Positions 51,865 to 60,950 of a DNA stretch of 64,000 nt are shown here, piece after piece. The stretch is from Cupriavidus respiraculi (GTDB taxonomy: Bacteria > Pseudomonadota > Gammaproteobacteria > Burkholderiales > Burkholderiaceae). Where the stretch lies: the NCBI RefSeq assembly GCF_914271545.1, contig NZ_CAJZAH010000001.1, forward strand, positions 620,001 to 684,000, given 5' to 3'. Positions within the stretch are counted from its first letter, which is position 1. Every line of letters begins with the position of its first letter. Position numbers and translations under genes: made by a program. The notes beneath the pieces were generated by a model. That model was not told where the DNA came from. It did not search any database and was given only the letters and a program-made list of their open reading frames with translations.

Positions 51865-52914
51865 ATGACCGACACCAGGCCGCGCGCCTCCGGACCGCAG
51901 CAACGCATCACCATCCATGACGTAGCCCGCGCCGCCGGCGTCTCGCTGACGACGGTGTCGCACTCGCTGAACGATCGCGGCGTGGTGGACCCGCTCACGC
52001 GCGAGCGCGTCAAGCGCGTCGCGCAGGAGCTGGGCTATCGCGCCAGCGTACGCGCGCGGCGCCTGCAGTCCGGGCGCGCCAACTGCATCGCCCTGGTGTC
52101 CTCGATGCCCTTTGCGGTGGCCGGCGGCACGTCGCGGCTGGGCTTCATGATGGAAGTGGCCGCCATCGCCGCGGAGGCGGCCATGGCGCGCGGGCTCGGC
52201 GTGGTGCTGGTGCCCCCGCTGGATGGCGCCAACGGCCTGCTCGATTCCCTCGATATCGACGGCGCGGTGGTGATCGAACCCGTCGCCGGCGACACGCACC
52301 TGGCGGCGCTGCGCCAGCGTGGCGTGGATGTGGTGTCGATCGGCCGCGAGCCCGGCACGGACCAGCCGCTGCCCTTCGTCGACCTGCAATCGGCCTACAC
52401 CGCCCACCTGCTGCTGGACCATCTCTACGCGCAGGGGCGCCGCGAAATCGGCCTGCTGATCGGCGCGTCGCGGCGGCAGTCCTATGTGGAAACGGAGCAG
52501 GCGTATCGCGAGTTCACCGGTGGGAGGGGCCTGCCGTGCCATATCGCGACGGCGCAGGAGCACGAGGGCGAAGCGGGCGGCGCGGCGGCCTGCGCCGCGC
52601 TGCTAGGGGCGCATCCGGGCATCGATGCGCTGTGCGTACCGGTGGACGCCTTCGCGGTGGGGGCCGTGGCTCACGCCCGCGCGATCGGCAGGCGTGTGCC
52701 GGAGGATCTGATGGTGGCGACCCGCTACGACGGCATCCGCGCCCGCACCGCGCAGCCGCCGCTCACCGCGGTCAACCTGCATCTCGAACGTGTCGCATCG
52801 CTCGCCGTGGAACTGCTGTTCGAACATGTTTCCGGCAACCGCGAACGCGGTTCGGTGGCGGGCCCGCTGCCCGAGCTGATCGTTCGGGCGTCCTCCTCTG
52901 CGTCAGCCGCGTAG
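51865..52914 (+). CDS. LacI family regulator
   Basis: The 349-residue regulator has the DNA-binding start ITIHDVARAAGVSLTTVSHS, the hinge helix LGYRASVRARRLQSGRAN and a periplasmic-binding-like sensor domain (about residues 75-345). It ends 12 bp inside the convergent TauE gene, at the far end of the NCS2-deaminase-TauE operon. The promoter of that operon has an 18-bp perfect palindrome of the LacI-operator type, so this protein is the likely repressor. Confidence 0.93.
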   Translation: MTDTRPRASGPQQRITIHDVARAAGVSLTTVSHSLNDRGVVDPLTRERVKRVAQELGYRASVRARRLQSGRANCIALVSSMPFAVAGGTSRLGFMMEVAAIAAEAAMARGLGVVLVPPLDGANGLLDSLDIDGAVVIEPVAGDTHLAALRQRGVDVVSIGREPGTDQPLPFVDLQSAYTAHLLLDHLYAQGRREIGLLIGASRRQSYVETEQAYREFTGGRGLPCHIATAQEHEGEAGGAAACAALLGAHPGIDALCVPVDAFAVGAVAHARAIGRRVPEDLMVATRYDGIRARTAQPPLTAVNLHLERVASLAVELLFEHVSGNRERGSVAGPLPELIVRASSSASAA

Positions 52915-53610
52915 CAGCACCACCAGTCCCGACACCAGCGCGAACACCAGCACGCCGATGCGCAGCGCGCGCTGGTTGATGCGCCGGTGCACCAGGTGGC
53001 TGGCGAACATGCCTAGCGCCAGCACCGGCAGCAACCCGGCGGCATACGCGAGGTGCGCGGCCTCCACCCGCCCGCCGACGGCCAGCACCACCAGCGAGAT
53101 GATCTCCCCGACGAGGAAGCACAGCGCCACGGTGGCGCGCAGCGTTGCCACCGGCGCGTGCTGGTAGGCCAGCGCGAGCGGCGGGCCGCCCACCCCAGTC
53201 GCGGTCTCGGTGACGCCGGTGATCAGGCCGGTGGACGCGAAAGTCAGCCTGCCGGGGGTGAAGGCCGGCGCGGCGAGCGAGACCAGCGCCGCGAGAATGG
53301 TGCTGCCGCCGACGAGCGCGTTGAGCCAGGCCATCGGCACCGCGACCAGCACCCACAGTCCGCCGAAGGTGCCCGCCAGCCTGCCCGCGCTGATCCAGCC
53401 GGCGCCGCGCAGATCGATGGCGTGGCGCTCGCGCCAGGCCACGTAGGCGTTCAGCGGCAGCATGGCCAGCAGCAGCGCTGCCGGCAGCATGGCCGGCGCC
53501 GCCAGCGCGAGCACCGGCACCACGATCAGCGCGAAGCCCATGCCGGTGGTGCCCTGCACCAGCGCCCCGGTGAAGACGGCCGCCAGCACACTGAACAGCA
53601 TGATGTCCAT
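52903..53610 (-). CDS. TauE/SafE family anion exporter
   Basis: The 235-residue protein has about seven membrane helices. VLAAVFTGALVQGTTGMGFAL near the start and TGLITGVTETATGVGGPPLA in the second half are the two repeated TauE/SafE (DUF81) motifs. Members export sulfite, sulfonates or other small anions. It is last in the operon after the amidohydrolase gene (2 bp between) and overlaps the end of the LacI gene by 12 bp. Confidence 0.9.
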   Translation of the reverse strand: MDIMLFSVLAAVFTGALVQGTTGMGFALIVVPVLALAAPAMLPAALLLAMLPLNAYVAWRERHAIDLRGAGWISAGRLAGTFGGLWVLVAVPMAWLNALVGGSTILAALVSLAAPAFTPGRLTFASTGLITGVTETATGVGGPPLALAYQHAPVATLRATVALCFLVGEIISLVVLAVGGRVEAAHLAYAAGLLPVLALGMFASHLVHRRINQRALRIGVLVFALVSGLVVLLRG

Positions 53611-53612
53611 CG

Positions 53613-55079
53613 TCACGCCCTCTCGCCGGTGGCGGGACGCGCCGCGCGTAGGTTGTCGCGATGCCGGTCCGCGGGCTCGTGCAGCTTGCGGATGGGCGCG
53701 CCCGCGATGGTGCTGTCCGCCATCTGGCGGATGTCGCGCATCAGCGCGCGGGCGTCCCAGTCCAGCGGCCAGCCGTTCCACAGGCGCGGCCGGCCGTCCA
53801 CGAACACGGCCCGGATCTGGTCGCGGTTGGCCAGCCGAACCAGTTCCCACGTCAGGTCCCATGAGGGCGTCATCTCTGGCACGTCGAGGTCCACCAGCAG
53901 GAAATCCGCCTGCTTGCCCGGCGCGATCTCGCCGGTCACTTCGCCCAGCCCCGCGGCCGCGGCCGCGTCGTGGGTCGCCATGTCGACCCAGCGCCAGCCG
54001 GCCCCGCACGACGAGTCCCCTACGCCGATGCCGAAGGCGAAGCGCTGCGCCGCCTCCGCATAGTCCAGCAGCCGGAAGCCATCGCTGCGTGTGCCGTCGG
54101 TACCCAGCCCCAGGCGCACGCCGAAGGTGGCCATCAGCTCGGCCGGCGCCACGGCATTGCCCTTCCAGGCGCTGGCGACCGGGTTGTAGGCCACCGCCGC
54201 GCCGCTATCGGCGAGCAGCCGGATTTCGCCGGGCGTGACCAGCGTAGCGTGAGCCAGCAGCGCGGCCGGACCCAGCGCGCCGGCCGCGGCCAGATGTTCG
54301 ATCGGGCGCTGCCGCCTGCTGTCCAGCGAACGCTCCACCGCCACGAGATGTTCGTTGGCATGCGTCTGGAAGATGCGGCCGGCCTCGGCGCACAGGTGGT
54401 AGACCTGGCGCAGCATCGAATCGCTGGCCACCTCCGGAATCGAGATGGCCAGCGAAGGCACCACCAGCGGCTGGCCGGCCCAGCCTGCCAGGTGCTGCTC
54501 CGCCCGGCGCAGGATCGGCGCGGGGTCGAGGGTATCGGTGCCGGGCCTGTCGTTGCAGATCAGTCCGAGCACGCAGCGCACGCCCGCATGGCCCACCGCC
54601 CTGCCGATCGCATCGAGCCCGGCCTCCGAGCGCGTGCCGGCGTCGCACACGGTGGTGAAGCCGCCGCGCAGGGCTTCCAGCGCGGCGAGCTTCGAGGACA
54701 GATACAGATGCTCGCCGGTCAGGCTGCCCTCGAGCGGCACCCATACGCGGCGGAAGATCTCCGAAGGCTCGCCGAACACCAGCGACTTGCCGAACGCCTG
54801 CGTGAGATGGTGATGGGTGTCGACAAAGCCCGGCATCAGCAGCGTGCGCGGCAGCGGCAGCGCCTCCAGATGCGGGTACTCGGACGCGAGCCGGGCCGCA
54901 GGCCCGACGGCGGCGAAGCGACCGCCCTGCACCACCGCCGCGTGATCGCGCACGGCGCCCTCCCGCAGCAGCATCCATTCCGGCTGGAGGATGCGAGGTT
55001 GATCGAAGTGGGCAGGCAGCAGGGCTGCGCCGGTGTCACGCAGCGGCGCGGACGCCGCTGCATTGGAAGCGATAGGCAT
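53613..55079 (-). CDS. TRZ/ATZ-type amidohydrolase, 8-oxoguanine-deaminase-like
   Basis: The 488-residue enzyme has PGFVDTHHHLTQAFG (metal HxH, of the HHHL-Q form seen in 8-oxoguanine deaminases), QTHANEH (third His), LLAHATLV (fourth His) and LGTDGTRSD (Asp). FLLVDLDVPEM and the late VFVDGRPRLWNG are typical of cytosine/guanine-deaminase-like proteins. It probably hydrolyses an amino group of a purine or triazine-like ring. The ribosome site is weak. The NCS2 permease upstream would bring in the substrate. Confidence 0.88.
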   Translation of the reverse strand: MPIASNAAASAPLRDTGAALLPAHFDQPRILQPEWMLLREGAVRDHAAVVQGGRFAAVGPAARLASEYPHLEALPLPRTLLMPGFVDTHHHLTQAFGKSLVFGEPSEIFRRVWVPLEGSLTGEHLYLSSKLAALEALRGGFTTVCDAGTRSEAGLDAIGRAVGHAGVRCVLGLICNDRPGTDTLDPAPILRRAEQHLAGWAGQPLVVPSLAISIPEVASDSMLRQVYHLCAEAGRIFQTHANEHLVAVERSLDSRRQRPIEHLAAAGALGPAALLAHATLVTPGEIRLLADSGAAVAYNPVASAWKGNAVAPAELMATFGVRLGLGTDGTRSDGFRLLDYAEAAQRFAFGIGVGDSSCGAGWRWVDMATHDAAAAAGLGEVTGEIAPGKQADFLLVDLDVPEMTPSWDLTWELVRLANRDQIRAVFVDGRPRLWNGWPLDWDARALMRDIRQMADSTIAGAPIRKLHEPADRHRDNLRAARPATGERA

Positions 55080-55123
55080 ACAGGCAGGACTCGATGGTGC
55101 GCCCGCCGCGAGGGCGGGCCGTG

Positions 55124-55155
55124 GATCAATGGGTCAATGAATCAATGGATCAATG
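55124..55155. repeat. Four tandem octamers at the end of the permease gene
   Basis: GATCAATG, GGTCAATG, AATCAATG and GATCAATG lie in direct succession. The last copy covers the stop codon of the NCS2 permease gene (55150-55152 on the minus strand). Each copy contains TCA, which is TGA on the minus strand, so the gene has stops in several frames here. Confidence 0.85.
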
Positions 55156-56481
55156 GACGGCGGGCAGCTTGCCGGCGGCGCGGCGCAGCCCGGTATGGAA
55201 GAACAGGAAGTTCATCAGCGCAGCGGCGATGGCGCCCATGGCGACGCCGTTGCCGACCAGGATGCGCACGTTGGCCGGCACGCTGCCGTAGATGCCGGGC
55301 ACCAGGATGGGCAGCAGGCCCACGGCCAGCGCCACGGCCACGATGTACATGTTGGCGTGGTCGCGCAGGTCGACCTTGCGCAGCATGTCGATGCCCATGG
55401 TGCCGACGATGCAGAACACGATCAGACCGGTGCCGCCGACCACCGCTTCCGGTATGGCGCTGAGCAGCGACGACACCGGCGCCAGCAGGCCGAACAGCAC
55501 CAGGATGCCGCCCGACATCGCCGTGACGAAGCGCGAGCGCACGCCGGTGGCGCGGATGATGCCGATGTTCTCGCCGCTGGTGATGATCAGCGACGTGCCG
55601 AACACTCCGCCCAGCAGCGACGTGATGGCGTCGCCGCGGATGGTGCGCGGCACGTCGCGCTGCTCGTCGACGGGCTTGCCGACCGCCTCGCCGATGGCCA
55701 CGGTCTGGCCAGTGGCCTCCACCATCGACACGATGGAAAACACCATCAGCGGAATGGCGGCGATCAGGTCGAAGCGCGGCCAGCCGAACGGCAGCGGCGA
55801 CGGTACCGCGAGCAGCGGCCACATCGAGACCTGCCCGACGTGGAAGGCGCCCATCAGCGCGGCCAGCACGCCACCGCACAGCAGCCCCAGCAGGATGGCG
55901 AGCTGGCCCAGCATGCCGGTCAGCAGTCGCGAGAACAGGACGGTAAACCCGATGGTCGCCGCCGCCAGCATCAGGTTCGCCGGCGCGGCGAAGCCGGGCG
56001 TGCCGGGATGCCCCGCCACCAGCTTGCCGGACACCTGCGCCAGATTGATCGCCACCAGCAGCAGCATGGTGCCAACAACGACCGGCGGAAAGTAGCGCAG
56101 GCAGCGCCGGAACACCGGCAGCACCAGGAAATAGAACACCGCGGTGAGGATCACCGCTCCAGCCGCGGTCTGCACGTCGGTCTGCTGCGCGATCAGGATA
56201 AAGAGCACGATGGGCGCCCCGCCCGGCAACATCACGAAGGGCAGGCGAGCGCCGAAGCCGCGGGGGCCGAAGGACTGCAGCAGCGTGCCGATGCCGCAGA
56301 TCACGAATGTGGCGGCCAGCAGGTTCATCGACAGCGATGGCGAAAAACCGAGCGCCTTGCTCATCAGGAACACCGAGGCGATGGGCGAGGCGGCCATCAC
56401 CAGGACATGTTGCAGGCCGAAGGCAAACAGCCGCCGCCATGGCAGCAGTTCGTCCACGGCCGCCGGGGCGGGTCGTTGCAT
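55150..56481 (-). CDS. NCS2 family nucleobase permease
   Basis: The 443-residue permease has 12-14 membrane helices and the family segments FGLQHVLVMAASPIASVF near the N-terminus, FVMLPGGAPIVLF and VFSIVSMVEATGQTVAIGEA, where the Glu corresponds to the substrate-binding Glu of UraA/UapA. VFGTSLIITSGENIGIIRAT is the second binding segment. It is a proton-coupled importer of uracil, xanthine or related bases. AAGGAGA ribosome site. It heads the permease-deaminase-TauE operon. Confidence 0.93.
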   Translation of the reverse strand: MQRPAPAAVDELLPWRRLFAFGLQHVLVMAASPIASVFLMSKALGFSPSLSMNLLAATFVICGIGTLLQSFGPRGFGARLPFVMLPGGAPIVLFILIAQQTDVQTAAGAVILTAVFYFLVLPVFRRCLRYFPPVVVGTMLLLVAINLAQVSGKLVAGHPGTPGFAAPANLMLAAATIGFTVLFSRLLTGMLGQLAILLGLLCGGVLAALMGAFHVGQVSMWPLLAVPSPLPFGWPRFDLIAAIPLMVFSIVSMVEATGQTVAIGEAVGKPVDEQRDVPRTIRGDAITSLLGGVFGTSLIITSGENIGIIRATGVRSRFVTAMSGGILVLFGLLAPVSSLLSAIPEAVVGGTGLIVFCIVGTMGIDMLRKVDLRDHANMYIVAVALAVGLLPILVPGIYGSVPANVRILVGNGVAMGAIAAALMNFLFFHTGLRRAAGKLPAVH

Positions 56482-56565
56482 GAAGTCTCTCCTTTGGGTG
56501 GGACCGACCGGTGAGCTTGGCTTCAGGAGTGCGCCCGGTCTTGTGATGTATGGCTGAAACGGCTC

Positions 56566-56612
56566 AACCAAAACGTTTTGGTTAGTCTATGGGATCGCGT
56601 TTCGACATGCAA
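56566..56612 (-). promoter_or_regulatory. Promoter and LacI-type operator of the nucleobase operon
   Basis: On the minus strand TTGCAT (56607-56612) and TAGACT (56584-56589) are separated by 17 bp. Directly downstream of the -10 box lies the perfect 18-bp palindrome AACCAAAACGTTTTGGTT (56566-56583), with a central CG as in LacI/GalR operators. A repressor bound here would cover the start point. The leader to the NCS2 ATG is about 95 bases. The neighbouring stretch to 56749 shows nothing else. Confidence 0.75.
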
Positions 56613-56749
56613 GGCCGGATTCGAAACGGCGGGTATGGAGAGTGTTGACGGCGGGGAACGCCCGGCGGGGAGAAGACCGTCGCCCCGTTGCGGAGCGCGG
56701 CACGGCGCCAGCGATCGCGGGAGGCGCGAACGCTGGCGCCGCCGGAAGG

Positions 56750-59044
56750 TCAGCGGGCCATGACCTTGTCCGGCGTCATCGGCGTGGAGCGCAGGCGCCG
56801 GCCGGTAGCGTGGTAGATCGCATTGCTGACCGCCGCCGCGACGCCCACGATGCCGATCTCGCCGACGCCCTTGGCGCCCATGCGGCTGACCACGCGATCG
56901 TCCTCGTCGACGAAGATCACATCGATATCGTGGATGTCGGCGTTGGCCGCCACGTGGTACTCGGCGATGTTGTGGTTCATGAAGCGGCCCAGTGCGTGGT
57001 CGGCATGGGTTTCCTCGTGCAGCGCCTGGCTGATGCCCCACACCACGCCGCCCATGACCTGGCTGCGCGCCGTGCGCGCGTTGATGATGCGGCCCGCGGC
57101 CACCGCGCTCACCACGCGTGTCACGCGCACGGTGCCCAGCGCCTCGTCCACCCTCACCTCGCAGAACACCGCCGAATGCACGGCGCGCACGAACTTCTTC
57201 TGCTTGAGCACGTTGGGCAGCAGCAGATAGCGCACTTCGAGGCTGCCCTTGCCGTGGGCGAGCAGCACCGCGGTCAGCGGCATGGCGATGGCCGGATTGG
57301 CCCGCAGGCGGATGGTGCCGTCGCGGAATTCCACCTCGTCGAAGCCGCAGCCCGCGAGCTGGCCGCCGCGCGCCTTGCGCGCGAGCCGCCATAGTTGCCG
57401 CTGCAGGCGCTCGCACGCGCCGTCCACCGCCGAGCCGACGGTGGCGACATGCGAGGAGCCGCCCTCGATCGGGGCCACCGGCAGGTCCGAGTCGCCCAGG
57501 CGGAACACCACCTGCTCCAGCGGCAGGCCCATCGCCGCGGCGGCGATCTGCGCCATGGCGGTATAGGTGCCGGTGCCGATATCCGTGGCGGCGCTGGTGA
57601 CTTCCAGCCGCCCGTCCGCATGCAGCGTGGCGCTGGCGCGCGCGAACATCTGCATCGCGTCCCAGGTGCCGGTGGCCATGCCCCAGCCGATCAGCTCGTG
57701 ACCCTCGCGCATCGAGCGCGGCTCCTGCGGCCGGCCGTGCCAGCCGAAGCGCTCGGCGCCCTGCGCATAGCAGGCGCGCAGCTCCTTCGTGGAGAACGGC
57801 AGGTCCTTGTTGCCGTCGCGCTCGGCGTAGTTCTTCAGGCGCAGCGCCAGCGGGTCCATGCCGAGCGCATACGACAGCTCGTCCATGGCGATTTCCAGGG
57901 CATGCACGCCATGCGCGGCGCCCGGCGCGCGCATGTCCAGCGGCGTGTAGTGGTCCAGGTCCACCAGCCGGTACTCGAGCCGCACGTTGTCGCTGGCATA
58001 GAGCTGGCCGGACCAGTTGACCACCACCTCGACGTAGTCCTCGCCGCGCGAGGTTTCCGCCACGGCCTCGTGGATCACCGACACCAGCTTGCCGTCCGGC
58101 TCGGCGGCGAGCCGCACGCGCTGCCAGGTCTCGGGCCGGTGGCCGAAGGTAAACATCTGCTGGCGCGTCAGCACCACGCGCACCGAACGCTCCAGCTTCA
58201 GCGCCGCCATCACGGCGAGCAGCAGCTGGTACTGCGGCCGCAGACCGGAACCGAAGGCGCCGCCGACGAACTGGTTGCGCACGGTGACCTTGCGCTGCGG
58301 CAGCCCGAACACGCGCGACACCATCCAGCGCGAGTTCTGCGAGCCCTGGGTCTTGTCGTGGATCAGCAAATGGCCGCGCGCATCGCGGATGACCGTGCTC
58401 GCGTGCATCTCCATCGGGTTGTGGTGCTCGACGCCGGCGTAGAACTCGGCGTCGATCTTGACGGGCGCCGCGGCGAAGGCCGCGTCGGCATCGCCCTTGG
58501 GCTTGGGCGGCGGCGAGAAGCCGGCCTTCATCGGCTTGGGCTCGTGGCTGCGCGCGCGCTGCGCCAGCAGATTCGTCTCGTGCAGCGCGGCCTCGTAGCG
58601 CACGCGCACCAGCGAGGCCGCATAACGGGCGGCCTCGAACGTCTCGGCCACCACCAGCGCGACGGGCTGCCCGCTGTAGCGGACCTGATCGTCGTACAGC
58701 GGCTTGAAGGGCGAGCCGGCGGGCGCGGTCATGTCCTTGTAGAACAGGTCCATCGAACGCAGCTTGGGCCGGTTCTCGTGCGTCAGCACATCGACCACGC
58801 CCGGCACGGCGCGCGCCGCCGACGTATCGATGCCCGTGATGCGGCCCTTGGCGATCGTGCTGCTGACCACCACGCCATAGGCGAGATCCGCCACGGGATG
58901 CTCGGCCGCGTAGCGCGCCCCGCCCGTCACCTTGGCCCAGCCGTCCACCCGCGGGACCGGCGTGCCCAGCGCCACCGTGCCGGTGCCCGCCGGCGCCATC
59001 GGCTGCTGGTCTTCGTCGAATGCTTCGAGCGTGGTCTTGGTCAT
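56750..59044 (-). CDS. Molybdopterin-binding subunit, xanthine-dehydrogenase family (PaoC-like)
   Basis: The 764-residue large subunit has VDGWAKVTGGARYAAEHPVA at the start, HHNPMEMHASTV, VRNQFVGGAFGSGLRPQYQL, MRAPGAAHGVHALEIAMDEL for the cofactor, GGSSHVATVGSAVDGA and MGAKGVGEIGIVGVAAAVSN with the catalytic Glu. It hydroxylates an aldehyde or heterocycle with water. The ATG overlaps the stop of the FAD subunit by 4 bp. Order 2Fe-2S, FAD, Mo subunit equals PaoABC (YagTSR). Confidence 0.93.
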   Translation of the reverse strand: MTKTTLEAFDEDQQPMAPAGTGTVALGTPVPRVDGWAKVTGGARYAAEHPVADLAYGVVVSSTIAKGRITGIDTSAARAVPGVVDVLTHENRPKLRSMDLFYKDMTAPAGSPFKPLYDDQVRYSGQPVALVVAETFEAARYAASLVRVRYEAALHETNLLAQRARSHEPKPMKAGFSPPPKPKGDADAAFAAAPVKIDAEFYAGVEHHNPMEMHASTVIRDARGHLLIHDKTQGSQNSRWMVSRVFGLPQRKVTVRNQFVGGAFGSGLRPQYQLLLAVMAALKLERSVRVVLTRQQMFTFGHRPETWQRVRLAAEPDGKLVSVIHEAVAETSRGEDYVEVVVNWSGQLYASDNVRLEYRLVDLDHYTPLDMRAPGAAHGVHALEIAMDELSYALGMDPLALRLKNYAERDGNKDLPFSTKELRACYAQGAERFGWHGRPQEPRSMREGHELIGWGMATGTWDAMQMFARASATLHADGRLEVTSAATDIGTGTYTAMAQIAAAAMGLPLEQVVFRLGDSDLPVAPIEGGSSHVATVGSAVDGACERLQRQLWRLARKARGGQLAGCGFDEVEFRDGTIRLRANPAIAMPLTAVLLAHGKGSLEVRYLLLPNVLKQKKFVRAVHSAVFCEVRVDEALGTVRVTRVVSAVAAGRIINARTARSQVMGGVVWGISQALHEETHADHALGRFMNHNIAEYHVAANADIHDIDVIFVDEDDRVVSRMGAKGVGEIGIVGVAAAVSNAIYHATGRRLRSTPMTPDKVMAR

Positions 59045-60123
59045 GCTGTGGTCTCCCCGCGCATCGCATCCTGGCCGGTATTGGTGTGCACGCCCGCCGC
59101 CGCCATTTCCAGCGCGCGGACGATGGCGCGCTCCGCCAGCGGAATCTTGAAGGCATTGCCGGGCAGGCTCTCCGGCAGTGCCGGGCCGCCCCATGCGCGC
59201 GCCTCGCGCAGCACCGCGGCCGCCGCGCGCGCATACGCCTCGGAGCCGGCGCGCTGCCCGGTCAGCAGCGCCTCGGCCTCGCGGTCGCGCCACGGCTTGT
59301 GCGCCACGCCGCCCAGCGCCAGGCGCGCGGCGCGGATGGTGCCGTCGTCGTCCAGGTCCAGCGCGGCCGCCACCGAGACCAGCGCGAAGGCATAGGAGGC
59401 GCGTTCGCGCAGCTTCAGGTAGCAGCTATGCCGTGCGAACGGGCCCGCCGGCAGGCTGATATGCGTGATCAGTTCGTCGGGCTCCAGCGTCGTGTCCACA
59501 TCGGGCCGGTCGCCGGGCAGGCGGTGGAACTCCCCGAATGGAATCTCGCGGGTGCCGCGCACGGACTCGACATGCACCGTGGCCTCCAGCGCGGCCAGCG
59601 CCACGCACATGTCCGACGGATGCGTGGCGATGCAGTGTTCGCTGGCGCCGAGGATCGCATGCTGGCGGGCGAGGCCGGTGGCGGCGGGACAGCCGCTGCC
59701 CGGCTTGCGCTTGTTGCAGGGCACGCCGGCATCGTAGAAGTAGTAGCAGCGCGTGCGCTGCAGCAGGTTGCCGCCATTGGTGGCCATGTTGCGGATCTGC
59801 GGCGAGGCGCCCGCCAGGATGGCCGCGCGCAGCAGCGGATAGCGCTCGCGCACCAGCGGATGTTCGGCCGTGTCGGCATTGCGCGCCATCGCGCCAAGAT
59901 GCAGGCTGCCGTCGGCCTGTTCCTCGATGACCGCGAGCGGCAAGCGGCCCAGGTCCACCAGCGCCGCCGGGCGCATCACGTTTTCCTTCATCAGGTCCAG
60001 CACATTGGTGCCGCCCGCGAGAAAGCGCGCGGTGTCGTGCGGCCCGGTATCGGCCACCGCCGCGCCGATGGCGGCGATCGCTTCCGGTACGGTGTCCACA
60101 CGGTCGTAGCGGAACGGGTTCAT
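59041..60123 (-). CDS. FAD-binding subunit of the molybdenum hydroxylase (PaoB-like)
   Basis: The 360-residue protein starts MNPFRYDRVDTVPEAIAAIG. FAD marks are FLAGGTNVLDLM and GASPQIRNMATNGGNLLQRT. After that four Cys occur in RCYYFYDAGVPCNK and RKPGSGCPA, the extra [4Fe-4S] site known from PaoB that ordinary xanthine dehydrogenase FAD subunits lack. The C-terminal domain (about 240-360) is CO-dehydrogenase-like. It is overlapped by 4 bp on both sides by the partner genes, so all three are co-translated. Confidence 0.93.
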   Translation of the reverse strand: MNPFRYDRVDTVPEAIAAIGAAVADTGPHDTARFLAGGTNVLDLMKENVMRPAALVDLGRLPLAVIEEQADGSLHLGAMARNADTAEHPLVRERYPLLRAAILAGASPQIRNMATNGGNLLQRTRCYYFYDAGVPCNKRKPGSGCPAATGLARQHAILGASEHCIATHPSDMCVALAALEATVHVESVRGTREIPFGEFHRLPGDRPDVDTTLEPDELITHISLPAGPFARHSCYLKLRERASYAFALVSVAAALDLDDDGTIRAARLALGGVAHKPWRDREAEALLTGQRAGSEAYARAAAAVLREARAWGGPALPESLPGNAFKIPLAERAIVRALEMAAAGVHTNTGQDAMRGETTA

Positions 60124-60677
60124 GGCGTCTCCTTGCGATGCAGTACCACGCGCGCGACCGCCTCGACGATCTGCGGGTAGGCGCCGCAGCGGCACAGGTT
60201 GCCGCTCATGCGCTCGCGGATCTCGTTCTCGTTGGCGGGCGGGGCCTCGTTGAGCAGCCCCGCCGCGGAGCACAGCTGGCCCGGGGTGCAATAGCCGCAC
60301 TGGAACGCATCGCAGTCGATGAACGCCTGCTGCAGCGGATGCAGGCCCGATTCGGCCTGCTGCAGCTGCGGGAGTCCTTCGACGGTGGTGATGTCGGCGC
60401 AGTCGTAGGCGACCGCCAGCGCGAGGCACGCGTTGATGCGGCGGCCGTCGGCGATGATGGTGCACGCGCCGCACTGGCCGTGGTCGCAGCCCTTCTTGGT
60501 GCCGGTCAGGTCCAGCCGGTCGCGCAGCAGGTCGAGCAGCGTGACCCAGGGCTCGAGCTTGAGCGCATAGTCGACGCCGTTGATGCGCAGCTTGACGGGG
60601 ATGGCCGCGGGGGGAGCGGCGGCCGTTGGCGGCTCGTTGGCCACGTTGCCGGTGGCTTCGGCGCGGAAAGCCTGCAT
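60120..60677 (-). CDS. 2Fe-2S subunit of the molybdenum hydroxylase (PaoA-like)
   Basis: The 185-residue protein has the plant-type [2Fe-2S] motif KKGCDHGQCGACTII and a later Cys in NACLAL, plus the all-helical [2Fe-2S] motif FQCGYCTPGQLC and LCRCGAYPQIVEA. E. coli PaoA carries a Tat signal; here the N-terminus is MQAFRAEATGNVANEP, with no twin Arg, so the complex is probably cytoplasmic. Start at 60677 with GGAGGACG. It is first of three genes. The 273-bp gap upstream shows no clear promoter consensus. Confidence 0.92.
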   Translation of the reverse strand: MQAFRAEATGNVANEPPTAAAPPAAIPVKLRINGVDYALKLEPWVTLLDLLRDRLDLTGTKKGCDHGQCGACTIIADGRRINACLALAVAYDCADITTVEGLPQLQQAESGLHPLQQAFIDCDAFQCGYCTPGQLCSAAGLLNEAPPANENEIRERMSGNLCRCGAYPQIVEAVARVVLHRKETP

Positions 60678-60950
60678 GGTCGTCCTCCAGGAGGCGCGAT
60701 CCGCCAGACCGGATCGCCGATGCCCTCCCCGAAGCAAACCCTGCGCCACACCATGGACGAGGCGCTCCCGCGCCATGCGTGCGCGGCCTTCCTGGCCGGA
60801 CAGCCACCAGCCGCATGCCCGCGAGACGCCACGGGCGCACGCAAGGCATGCTCCTTTTGATAAATCTGCCGAACAGGATCTACAACGCGCGCCGACAACG
60901 GGGATCGACACGGGAGTGGACCCGGGGCCGCGCAAGACGGCCGCGTCCGC

